In this document: piece after piece, positions 44,965 to 52,651 of the stretch
Numbering within the stretch: the first letter of the stretch is position 1
How the letters are laid out: each line of letters opens with the position of its first letter
Origin: VXYL01 sp965199915
Lineage (GTDB): Bacteria > Pseudomonadota > Gammaproteobacteria > Pseudomonadales > Azotimanducaceae
DNA: 64,000 nucleotides
Assembly (NCBI GenBank): GCA_965199915.1
Contig: OZ241348.1
Location: 992,001 to 1,056,000 of the forward strand
Reading direction: 5' to 3'
The notes under the pieces: generated by a model
Seen by the model: only the letters and a program-made list of their open reading frames with translations
Databases searched by the model: none
Told to the model about the DNA's origin: nothing
Made by a program: the position numbers and the translations under genes

Positions 44965-45243
44965 CTACGTGGCGGCGGCGCCCGCCTCTTCGGTCACCAC
45001 GCTCACCGTGCGCCGCCGCGCCGCGCCGCGCACCGCGAACGCGACGCGACCGTCCGCCGTGGCGAACAAGGTGTGATCGCGACCGCAACCGACGTTGGCG
45101 CCGGGATGGAACTTGGTGCCCCGTTGCCGCACCAGGATGTTGCCGGCGCGCACATGCTCGCCGCCGTATTTCTTCACGCCGAGACGCTTGGAATGGGAAT
45201 CGCGGCCGTTGCGCGTGCTGCCGCCCGCCTTCTTGTGTGCCAT
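44965..45243 (-). CDS. rpmA: 50S ribosomal protein L27
   Basis: 92 residues. AHKKAGGSTRNGRDSHSKRL then YGGEHVRAGNILVRQRGTKF and GCGRDHTLFA are diagnostic; the N-terminus reaches the peptidyl-transferase centre. The C-terminus (TVSVVTEEAGAAAT) is a few residues longer than in E. coli. Confidence 0.97.
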   Translation of the reverse strand: MAHKKAGGSTRNGRDSHSKRLGVKKYGGEHVRAGNILVRQRGTKFHPGANVGCGRDHTLFATADGRVAFAVRGAARRRTVSVVTEEAGAAAT

Positions 45244-45254
45244 GCGCGATCCTC

Positions 45255-45710
45255 CTATTGCGCCTGCTGCGTCGGCTGCGTGGTCTGCGGCGGCGCCGCG
45301 GCCGGGACGTTCTTCTCCGCCGGAGCGTTCCTCTCCGCAACGGCTGGGTCGTCTTCGTGGCTCGGGTGGGCAATGCCGGTGATCAGCACATCCGAGAACG
45401 CTTGCCGATGCCCCTTGTGGCGCAGGTAGTTCTTGCGCCGCTTGAACTTGATGACGCGAATCTTCTTGCCCCGGCCTTGCGCGACGAACTCGCCGGTGAC
45501 CAAACCGCCGTCCACATACGGCGCGCCGACGAGGACCTGCTCGCCGGCGCCGATCATCAACACGCGGTTGAAGGACACTTCGTCGCCCGCGGTGCCGGAC
45601 AGACGCTCAAGGCGCACGGTTTCGCCACACACCACGCGATGCTGCTTGCCACCGCTCTCGAACACAGCGAACAGGTTGGCGTTCTTGGACTTTGCCGCCT
45701 CGTGTTCCAA
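45255..45710 (-). CDS. rplU: 50S ribosomal protein L21 with N- and C-terminal extensions
   Basis: 151 residues against a usual ~103. The core runs from LFAVFESGGKQHRV through RVIKFKRRKNYLRHKGHRQ. There is no ATG at the normal position. The only well-placed start is TTG 45710, five bases after AGGAGG, which gives a 12-residue extension (EHEAAKSKNAN). After the core comes a ~38-residue Ala/Pro/Gln-rich tail (ITGIAHPSHEDD..., ending TTQPTQQAQ). Divergent from ispB. Confidence 0.93.
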   Translation of the reverse strand: MEHEAAKSKNANLFAVFESGGKQHRVVCGETVRLERLSGTAGDEVSFNRVLMIGAGEQVLVGAPYVDGGLVTGEFVAQGRGKKIRVIKFKRRKNYLRHKGHRQAFSDVLITGIAHPSHEDDPAVAERNAPAEKNVPAAAPPQTTQPTQQAQ

Positions 45711-45898
45711 TTCAACCTCCTGCGCCGGCCGGCGCGTCCCCGGCCATTTCGCTTTACAATGCGCCGGATCAACATCCGACGGCGGCACGCCTCGCGCTTC
45801 CGGCGCCGGGCTGCGAAGACGGACCTGCGCGTCAAGGCGCGTGATCTTACGCATCGGCAGCGACAGGCGCAATGGCCGTTGGCCGTGCGGAATGGACG

Positions 45899-46942
45899 AT
45901 GAGCGAACACGCGCGCATGCCCCCCGACACCGCGAACGCCCCCGAACGCAACGCCGCCGCGCCGCAACCTGGTTGGCGGATCGCGGCGATTTTCCACTTG
46001 ATGCGCGACGACTTCGCCAAGATCGACCGTCTGATTCCGCGCCAACTGGCGTCCGGCATCGCACTCGTGGAACAGATCGGCCACCACATCGTACAGGCCG
46101 GCGGCAAGCGCTTGCGCCCGTTGGTGGCGCTCCTCGCCGCGCGCGCCTGCGGGTGTCAAGGAGAGGAGGCGGTTCGTCTCGCCACCATCATCGAGTTTCT
46201 GCACACCGCCACGCTGTTGCACGACGATGTGGTGGACGGCAGCGCCCGACGCCGCGGACGCGCCACGGCCAACGCCCTGTGGGGCAACGCTCCGAGCGTG
46301 CTGGTGGGCGACTTCCTCTATTCGCGCGGCTTTCAGTTGATGGTCGAGCTGGACAGCATGGACGTCATGGCCACCATCAGCCACGCCACCAGCGTCATTG
46401 CCGAAGGCGAGGTGCTGCAACTCGCCAACCTCGGCCGCGTGGACATGACCGAGGCCGAATACCGCGAGGTGATCCGGCGCAAGACCGCCATGCTCTTTCA
46501 GGCCGCGGCGCACACCGGCGCCGTGCTGGCGGCGCGCGACGCCGACCACATCGACGCGTTGCGGCGCTACGGCTTGCGTTTCGGCATGGCCTACCAGCTG
46601 GTCGACGACTGGCTGGACTACGCCGGCGACGGCCGGCTCATGGGCAAGAACGTCGGCGACGATCTGGCGGAGGGCAAGGTCACCCTGCCGCTGATTCACG
46701 TGCTGGCGAACGGCGCGCCGGCCGACGCGCTGCTCGTGCGGGAAGCCGTCGAAGCGCGCTCGACCGGGCACTTCGGCCGCGTCGCCAAGGTCGTGCGCGA
46801 GAGCGGCGGCTTGGAGTACACCAAAGCGTGCGCCATCGAGGAAGCCGAACGCGCCGCCGAGGAAACGCTCGCGCTGCCACCGAGCCGCTACCGCGACGCC
46901 TTGGAGGCGCTCGCGGAGTGTTCGGTGTCGCGCATGACCTGA
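45899..46942 (+). CDS. ispB: Octaprenyl diphosphate synthase
   Basis: 347 residues, trans-polyprenyl synthase supplying the quinone side chain. The first Asp-rich motif is in LLHDDVVDGSARRRG and the second in QLVDDWLDYAGD; GGKRLRPLVALLAA is the family N-terminal motif. ATG 45899 (MSEHARMPPD) is chosen; an earlier ATG at 45872 lengthens it by nine residues. TTTACAATG at 45752-45760 is a plausible -10 region. Confidence 0.95.
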   Translation: MSEHARMPPDTANAPERNAAAPQPGWRIAAIFHLMRDDFAKIDRLIPRQLASGIALVEQIGHHIVQAGGKRLRPLVALLAARACGCQGEEAVRLATIIEFLHTATLLHDDVVDGSARRRGRATANALWGNAPSVLVGDFLYSRGFQLMVELDSMDVMATISHATSVIAEGEVLQLANLGRVDMTEAEYREVIRRKTAMLFQAAAHTGAVLAARDADHIDALRRYGLRFGMAYQLVDDWLDYAGDGRLMGKNVGDDLAEGKVTLPLIHVLANGAPADALLVREAVEARSTGHFGRVAKVVRESGGLEYTKACAIEEAERAAEETLALPPSRYRDALEALAECSVSRMT

Positions 46943-47007
46943 CGCCGCGCCGCGATTTCTCCGCCGCGCCCCGCAGGATCAACGGTGTCGGGGCGCCCGG
47001 CGCCACG

Positions 47008-47397
47008 TCAGGGACAAGGCCTGCGGCTTGGGAACACGCGGCACAGCCGGTGGCCCGCCGGCGTGATGGCGGTCACCGTCCAACTCGCGTCGCCAGCGGC
47101 CGTGACCACGAAGACGTTGCCGTTGGCGGCGCTCGGCCGCCAGCCGATGGCGTCCGTCAACGAGGTGTCGCCGACAGCGGCGTCGTACCGTCCGCTGCCG
47201 TAGGCGCCGGTGCGCAGTTTGACGTCCTCTTGGAAGACGGACATCGTCGTCATCGCGTTCACCAGCGCGCTGTCGCGCGCCGTGGCGACATGGCCGCGAT
47301 AGGCCGGCACGGCAATGGCCGTGATGGCGACGATCACGGCCACCACCACCACCAGCTCCAGCAGCGAAAAGCCGCGCGAGCGGGCCACCGGCGGCAC
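47008..47397 (-). CDS. Type IV pilin-like protein (minor or second major pilin)
   Basis: 129 residues. The leader ends in SRG followed by FSLLELVVVVAVIVAITAIA, a class III signal: cleavage G/F and Glu at +5. The rest has a globular pilin-size domain and a C-terminal Cys pair (LCRVFPSRRPC) that could close a D-loop. It follows the larger pilin gene after one base, so they form an operon that diverges from pilB. Confidence 0.85.
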   Translation of the reverse strand: MPPVARSRGFSLLELVVVVAVIVAITAIAVPAYRGHVATARDSALVNAMTTMSVFQEDVKLRTGAYGSGRYDAAVGDTSLTDAIGWRPSAANGNVFVVTAAGDASWTVTAITPAGHRLCRVFPSRRPCP

Positions 47398-47398
47398 C

Positions 47399-47878
47399 TC
47401 AGATGTCCTGCCACGCCACGCGGTGCGCTTGCGCGTTCGCCCCGCCGTAGCGCGGCCGCGTGATGGTCACGACCAAATCGCCCGTGGCGAAACCGCCTGT
47501 GGCGTTCACGCCGACGACGCCCGCCACGTGGTCCACCGCCGACGCGTACGGTTCGCCGCCGCCCGGCGCCTGGCCACCGCCTTGTCCGTTCAGCTCTTCA
47601 AGCCAAGTGTTGATGGTGTATTTGCGGTCAGCGTCCGCCAGCGTCAGCGCGCCCAGGGCAAACTCCGCCCGCGCGCGGCGCAGCTCGTTTTCGACAAAGC
47701 GCACCGCGCCGCGGAAGTGCGCGTTGACCTTGCCCGTGTTGGCGCTTTGCACATAGCTCCGGTAGGCCGGAATGGCCACCGCCGTCAAGACGCCCACGAT
47801 CGCCACGACGATCATCAGTTCGACCAGGCTGAAAGCGTCGGGCCGGCGCGCCGCCGTCCCGCCAGGTTGATGTTTCAT
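47399..47878 (-). CDS. Type IV pilin (PilA-like)
   Basis: 159 residues. The prepilin signal is RRPDA/FSLVELMIVVAIVGVLTAVA with Glu at +5. Position -1 is Ala rather than the usual Gly, which prepilin peptidases tolerate less well. A globular domain with an alpha-beta loop follows; no terminal Cys pair is present. GAGG lies upstream of the ATG at 47878. A 7-base inverted repeat sits in the leader just before the ribosome-binding site. Confidence 0.85.
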   Translation of the reverse strand: MKHQPGGTAARRPDAFSLVELMIVVAIVGVLTAVAIPAYRSYVQSANTGKVNAHFRGAVRFVENELRRARAEFALGALTLADADRKYTINTWLEELNGQGGGQAPGGGEPYASAVDHVAGVVGVNATGGFATGDLVVTITRPRYGGANAQAHRVAWQDI

Positions 47879-47896
47879 TGTTCGCAATCCTCTTGG

Positions 47897-47920
47897 AAGT
47901 GGTTTTTGGGAACACCACTT
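47897..47920 (-). promoter_or_regulatory. Inverted repeat in the pilin 5' leader
   Basis: AAGTGGT (47897-47903) and ACCACTT (47914-47920) form a 7-pair hairpin with a 10-base loop, ending 18 bases before the pilin ATG. It could influence pilin mRNA stability or translation. No TGGCAC-N-TTGC sigma-54 box was seen in the 190-base divergent gap. Confidence 0.35.
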
Positions 47921-48069
47921 TGGAACAAGCGGGCACGCGGCGTAAACGGCACACGGCTTACAAGACGCACCGCGGATTTCCCACACAAAATCGAGAAATA
48001 CGATGTGGCGCGCCGCGCGGCGCCGGCGCCAATATCCGCCAGTCCCCTCCACTGCAACGGCTGCGAACG

Positions 48070-49758
48070 ATGCGCGTCGATCCAGGCCATCCGCGCGCCG
48101 CGCCACCACACGCGGCCGCCTCGCCCAACCATCGCCCGTCGACGCTCGGCAGCGAGTTCGGCTTGCCGTCGCTGGACCTCGAGGCGGTGGACCCAACGTT
48201 CCTCCCCAGCGGCGTGATGGACGCCGAACTGGCGCAACGCCACAACGCCTTGCCGCTCGCGCAACGGCGCGGGCGCTTGGCCGTCGCCATCGCCGATCCG
48301 GCCAACCTTGCCGCGTTGAACGAGATCAAACTCCGCACCGGCTGTGACACCGACGCCGTGTTGGTGGCGCCGGAAGCCTTGGCCAGCGCCTTGGCGCGGC
48401 TCCAACACGGCCGCACAACGTCCCTCCTCGCCGGGCTCGACGGCGACGAAGGGGGAGCGATTCTTCCGCGTGCGGCCGGCGAGGCCGTGGACGAGGCGCC
48501 CATCGTCAAGTACATCGACAAGGTGTTGCGCGACGCTGTGGCCGCCGGCGCCTCCGACATCCACTTCGAGCCTTACGACGGCTTCTACCGCGTGCGCTTG
48601 CGCGTCGACGGCGTGCTGCGGCAAACCGAGCGGCCGCCGGCGCACTTGGGCGCCCGTTTCGCCTCGCGCCTCAAGGTGATGGCGCAGCTGGACATCACCG
48701 AGCGCCGCCGGCCGCAGGACGGCCGCATCACGCTTGCGGGCGGCGAGGCCGGCCGCGGCGGCGTGGACTTGCGCGTGAGCACCTTGCCCACCATGCACGG
48801 CGAAAAAGTCGTGCTGCGCGTTCTCGACTCGGCGAGCGCGCGCATGGCCGTCGATCAACTCGGGCTCGACGAAGCGCAAACACGGCGCTACGTCAACGCG
48901 CTGGCGCAGCCGCAAGGCATGATCCTCGTCACCGGACCCACCGGCAGCGGCAAGACGGTGAGTCTGTACGCCGGCCTCAACCGCTTGAACGCCGAGGATC
49001 GCAACATCGCCACCGCCGAGGACCCGGTGGAAATAGACGTCCCCGGCATCAACCAAGTGCAGGTGAACAATCGCGCCGGACTGGACTTCGAAACCGCCTT
49101 GCGGGCCTTTCTGCGGCAAGACCCCGATGTGCTGATGGTTGGCGAGATACGCGACCGGGCCACGGCCGAGATGGCCATCAAAGCGGCGCAAACCGGCCAC
49201 TTGGTGCTTTCCACCCTGCACACCGGCTCCGCGGCCGAGACGCTCACGAGACTTCGCAACATGGGCGTGCCCGCCTTCAACATCGCTTCGTCCGTGACGC
49301 TGCTCATCGCGCAGCGCCTGGCGCGTCTCTTGTGTCCGCATTGCCGCCAACCGGCGCACATCCCACCCGAAGCAATGCTGGAGCAAGGCTTCACGGAACG
49401 CGACATCGCCGGCGGCGCCCAGTTGTTCGAGGCCAACGATGCCGGCTGCGGCCAATGCGACCGCGGCTACCGCGGGCGTACCGGCATCCACGAGGTGGTC
49501 GATGTCTCCCCGCGCCTGCAGCGCTTGATACTCGCCGGCGAGAGCAGCGTGGCGCTGGCGAACGCGATGCGCGAACTCGGCTACGCCGATCTGCGCCGCA
49601 GCGGCCTCGCCAAAGTGTTGCGCGGACTCACCAGCTTGCGCGAGATCAACCGCGTGACAGCGAACCCCGGCGCCGACGCGGGCGTTGGCACGACGCGCGC
49701 CACCGGCGCGACAACGGACGACAACGATGCAACGGACCTACCTTTGGGAAGGTGTTGA
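48070..49758 (+). CDS. pilB: Type IV pilus assembly ATPase PilB
   Basis: 562 residues, the extension motor. An N-terminal T2SSE-N-like region (AVAIADPANLAALNEIKLRT) is followed by SDIHFEPYDGFYRVRLRVDG, Walker A GPTGSGKT, an Asp box (ATAEDPVE), Walker B (DPDVLMVGEIRD) and the His box (GHLVLSTLHT). A four-cysteine zinc site comes next (CPHCRQ and CGQCDRGY). The ATG at 48070 gives the normal length. The end overlaps pilC by 32 bases. Confidence 0.95.
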   Translation: MRVDPGHPRAAPPHAAASPNHRPSTLGSEFGLPSLDLEAVDPTFLPSGVMDAELAQRHNALPLAQRRGRLAVAIADPANLAALNEIKLRTGCDTDAVLVAPEALASALARLQHGRTTSLLAGLDGDEGGAILPRAAGEAVDEAPIVKYIDKVLRDAVAAGASDIHFEPYDGFYRVRLRVDGVLRQTERPPAHLGARFASRLKVMAQLDITERRRPQDGRITLAGGEAGRGGVDLRVSTLPTMHGEKVVLRVLDSASARMAVDQLGLDEAQTRRYVNALAQPQGMILVTGPTGSGKTVSLYAGLNRLNAEDRNIATAEDPVEIDVPGINQVQVNNRAGLDFETALRAFLRQDPDVLMVGEIRDRATAEMAIKAAQTGHLVLSTLHTGSAAETLTRLRNMGVPAFNIASSVTLLIAQRLARLLCPHCRQPAHIPPEAMLEQGFTERDIAGGAQLFEANDAGCGQCDRGYRGRTGIHEVVDVSPRLQRLILAGESSVALANAMRELGYADLRRSGLAKVLRGLTSLREINRVTANPGADAGVGTTRATGATTDDNDATDLPLGRC

Positions 49759-50932
49759 CAGCGCGGGACGCGCGGTGCGCGGCGAACAGGCCGCGCCGAC
49801 GCGGCGGCATGTACACGCCCGCTTGCGGCGGCGCGGCGTCACCGCCAAGCGCTTGCGCCGGAAGCCGAGGGGCTCCGCTCTCGGCCGGCGCGTCAAGACC
49901 CGCGACATCACGCTGTTCAGTCGCCAACTGGCCACTTTGACAAGGGCCGGAGTGCATTTGGTGCAGGCGCTGCGCATCGTCGCAACGAATACCCGCAACA
50001 CGCACTTCGGCGCCGTGATCGAGACCGTGCGCGGCGAACTCGCAGCCGGCGCTTCGCTGGCCACGGCGTTGGCCGCGCATCCGCGGCAATTCGACGGCAT
50101 GTACCGCCACCTCGTGTACATGGGCGAACAGTCGGGCACGCTCGATGTCATGCTGGATCGCATCGCGGCGTACCAAGAACGCTCCGAGGCGACGCGGCGC
50201 AAGGTGCGCAAGGCGCTGACCTACCCGGTGGTGGTGCTCCTCGCCGCGCTGACCGTAACGGCCCTCCTGCTCATCCACATCGTGCCGCAATTCGAGGCCG
50301 TGTTCGCCACCGCGGACGCGGAGCTGCCGGCGCTGACGCGGTTTGTCATGGGCGCGTCCGACCAGCTCCGGGATTGGTGGCTTGCCGCGGTGCTCGGCGC
50401 GGCCGGCGGCGCGGCGGCGTTCGTCGTGCTCCGGCGACGCTCCGAACGCTTGCGCAACGCCACGGACGCCGCGCTGTTGAAGACGCCGATCGTTGGCGCT
50501 ATCGTTGTCAAGGCGGCCGTGGCTCGTTGCTCCCGCACCCTCTCCACGGCGGCCAGCGCCGGCGTGCCCTTGGTGGACGCCCTCGGCGCCGTGGCCGGAT
50601 CCGCCGAAAACACCGCGGTGGCAAACGCCATTCGCCGCGCCGGCGAGCAGGTCGCCGCCGGACGACCGCTCTCCGCCGGGCTGCGCGACGGCGCCGTCTT
50701 TCCCGAAATGCTCCTCGCGCTGGTGGCTGTGGGCGAAGAATCCGGCAATCTCGACGAAATGCTGGGCAAGTGCGCCGCGATCTACGAGGCCCAGGTGGAG
50801 GACACCGTGGACAACCTCACGACCTTGATCGAACCCGCCTTGATCGGTATGCTCGGCGTGGTCGTCGGCGGCCTGATCGTGGCTATGTACCTGCCGGTGT
50901 TTCGCCTCGGCTCGGTTATCGGTGGCGGCTGA
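49727..50932 (+). CDS. pilC: Type IV pilus inner-membrane platform protein PilC
   Basis: 401 residues. Two T2SSF domains: FSRQLATLTRAGVHLVQALR with GASLATALAAHP in the first, and CSRTLSTAASAGVPLVDALG with AGRPLSAGLRDG in the second. Each is followed by TM helices (YPVVVLLAALTVTALLL and LIEPALIGMLGVVVGGLIVA). ATG 49727 lies inside the end of pilB, so the two are coupled. Confidence 0.95.
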   Translation: MQRTYLWEGVDSAGRAVRGEQAAPTRRHVHARLRRRGVTAKRLRRKPRGSALGRRVKTRDITLFSRQLATLTRAGVHLVQALRIVATNTRNTHFGAVIETVRGELAAGASLATALAAHPRQFDGMYRHLVYMGEQSGTLDVMLDRIAAYQERSEATRRKVRKALTYPVVVLLAALTVTALLLIHIVPQFEAVFATADAELPALTRFVMGASDQLRDWWLAAVLGAAGGAAAFVVLRRRSERLRNATDAALLKTPIVGAIVVKAAVARCSRTLSTAASAGVPLVDALGAVAGSAENTAVANAIRRAGEQVAAGRPLSAGLRDGAVFPEMLLALVAVGEESGNLDEMLGKCAAIYEAQVEDTVDNLTTLIEPALIGMLGVVVGGLIVAMYLPVFRLGSVIGGG

Positions 50933-51164
50933 CGCAACCGTCTCGCGGCCGCGCTTGCGCGCAAACGACGATGGGCGCGACGCAATCGGGTCGCCAAGCG
51001 CCCGAGTGGCCCGCCGTCTATCCGCCAAGCCAAGTTCCACGGCTCGGCGGCGCACCCAAGCGGTTGATCAGCCCTTGGGACGGCGCGCCTTTGCGTGGCC
51101 CGGCGCGCGTCCGCGTTAGAATCGCCGTTCACGGGGCACGCGCTTCGCACCGGGAGTTCTCGAC
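50933..51164. other. Gap between pilC and pilD
   Basis: No gene is recognised. TAGAAT at 51117-51122 is a possible -10 box for pilD, making it at least partly independent of pilBC. Confidence 0.3.
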
Positions 51165-51212
51165 ATCGGCGCGCTTCTCACCCACGGTTGGGCCGCGCTC
51201 GCGCTCGCCACA

Positions 51213-52025
51213 TTGGCGGGGCTCGCGTTTGGCAGTTTCCTCAACGTCGTCGTCCACCGCTTGCCGATCATGCTGCTGCGCCAATGGCGGGCCGAGGCGC
51301 TGGAGGTGTTAGACATACGCCCGCCCGTGCCCCCGCTGTTCAACCTTGTGTTGCCCCGTTCCCAGTGCCCTGTCTGCCAAGTGCCGGTGGCGCTGAAGGA
51401 CAACGTGCCGGTGCTGAGCTGGCTGGTGCTGCGCGGGCGTTGCCGCCATTGCGCCGCCCGCATCGCGCTACGCTATCCCCTGGTGGAGGCGGCCGGCGCG
51501 GTCTTGCTGCTCACCGCGTTCGCTTGTTGGGGCTACTCCGGCACCGCGCTCGGCTACTACGCGCTGTTGTTGACGCTTTTGGCGCTCGCGTTGATCGATT
51601 TCGACACGCTGCTGCTGCCCGACCAGCTCACGTTGCCGCTGCTTTGGACCGGGCTCGCCGCGGCGCTCTGGCTGGACGGTGGGCCAAGCCTCGCCGAAGC
51701 CGTGGTCGGCGGCGCGGCCGGCTACCTGGTGTTGTGGGCGTTCTACTGGGGCCACCGGCTCGTCACCGGCCGCGAAGGCATGGGGCGGGGGGACTTCAAG
51801 CTGCTTGCGGCGCTCGGCGCGTGGCTCGGTTGGCAGGGCATTTTGCCGGTGGTGCTCGTGGCCTCGGTGCTTGGCGTCGCCTTCGCGCTGGTGGCCATCT
51901 TGCGCCGCGCCGCCACGCGCGCCACGCCGATCCCATTCGGCACGTTCCTGTGCGTGGGCGGCGCGGTCGCCGTGTTGTTCGAGCGGCATGTCGCCATCGC
52001 GCAACCGTTCATCGCGCCGCCGTAG
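51213..52025 (+). CDS. pilD: Prepilin peptidase PilD (start unclear)
   Basis: 270 residues from the first usable in-frame start, TTG 51213. It removes pilin leaders and N-methylates Phe1. FGSFLNVVVHRLP, two CxxC pairs (CPVCQ, CRHC), and the two catalytic Asp regions (LIDFDTLLLPDQLT and GMGRGDFKLLAALG) are all present. TTG 51213 falls inside the first TM helix. The frame is open back to 51120 and reads LDIGALLTHGWAALALATLA just upstream, but has no ATG, GTG or TTG there. GGGAG at 51152-51156 precedes that stretch, so a non-standard start (ATC at 51165) may be used. Confidence 0.88.
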   Translation: MAGLAFGSFLNVVVHRLPIMLLRQWRAEALEVLDIRPPVPPLFNLVLPRSQCPVCQVPVALKDNVPVLSWLVLRGRCRHCAARIALRYPLVEAAGAVLLLTAFACWGYSGTALGYYALLLTLLALALIDFDTLLLPDQLTLPLLWTGLAAALWLDGGPSLAEAVVGGAAGYLVLWAFYWGHRLVTGREGMGRGDFKLLAALGAWLGWQGILPVVLVASVLGVAFALVAILRRAATRATPIPFGTFLCVGGAVAVLFERHVAIAQPFIAPP

Positions 52026-52034
52026 CGCCCGCGC

Positions 52035-52643
52035 ATGGCGAACTACGTGGTTGGGCTGACCGGCGGCATCGGCAGCGGCAAAACCACCGCCTCGGATCGG
52101 TTCCGCGCCCTCGGCGTTGCCGTGGTGGACGCCGATGTGGAGTCGCGTCGCGTCGTGGCACCGGGCGAACCCGCGCTGCGCGCCGTGGTGGAGCGCTTCG
52201 GCGCGGAGACGTTGACGGCGGACGGCCGCCTCGACCGCCCGCGGCTGCGCGAACGCGTGTTCCACGATGCCGAGGCGCGCCGCTGGTTGGAACAGCTTCT
52301 GCACCCGCTGGTCAATCGGCGGATGGCCGAACAGCTGCGGCAGGCGGACTCCCGCTACGCGCTGCTGGTCAATCCGCTCATGCGCGCCCGCGACCCGCGC
52401 GCCAGCCGCATCCTGGTGATCGATGCGCCGGAGGCGGCGCAGCTGCGGCGGACCATGCGGCGCGACAACGTGGATGAAGCGCAAGCGCGCGCTACCTTGG
52501 CGGCGCAAGTGGGGCGGCAGCAGCGCTTGGCGTTCGCCGACGACGTGATCGTCAACGACGGCGACGTCGCCGCGCTGCGCGCAGCCGTGGACGCGTTGCA
52601 CCAGCGCTACCTGCGCCGCGCCGAACGCGAAGACGGCGCGTAG
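52035..52643 (+). CDS. coaE: Dephospho-CoA kinase
   Basis: 202 residues, last step of CoA synthesis. P-loop in VGLTGGIGSGKTTASDRF, then VVDADVESRRVV, HPLVNRRM and NDGDVAALRAAVDAL at the C-terminus. ATG 52035 is nine bases after the pilD stop, the conserved pilD-coaE pair of gammaproteobacteria. Confidence 0.95.
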   Translation: MANYVVGLTGGIGSGKTTASDRFRALGVAVVDADVESRRVVAPGEPALRAVVERFGAETLTADGRLDRPRLRERVFHDAEARRWLEQLLHPLVNRRMAEQLRQADSRYALLVNPLMRARDPRASRILVIDAPEAAQLRRTMRRDNVDEAQARATLAAQVGRQQRLAFADDVIVNDGDVAALRAAVDALHQRYLRRAEREDGA

Positions 52644-52651
52644 GGGTGCGC

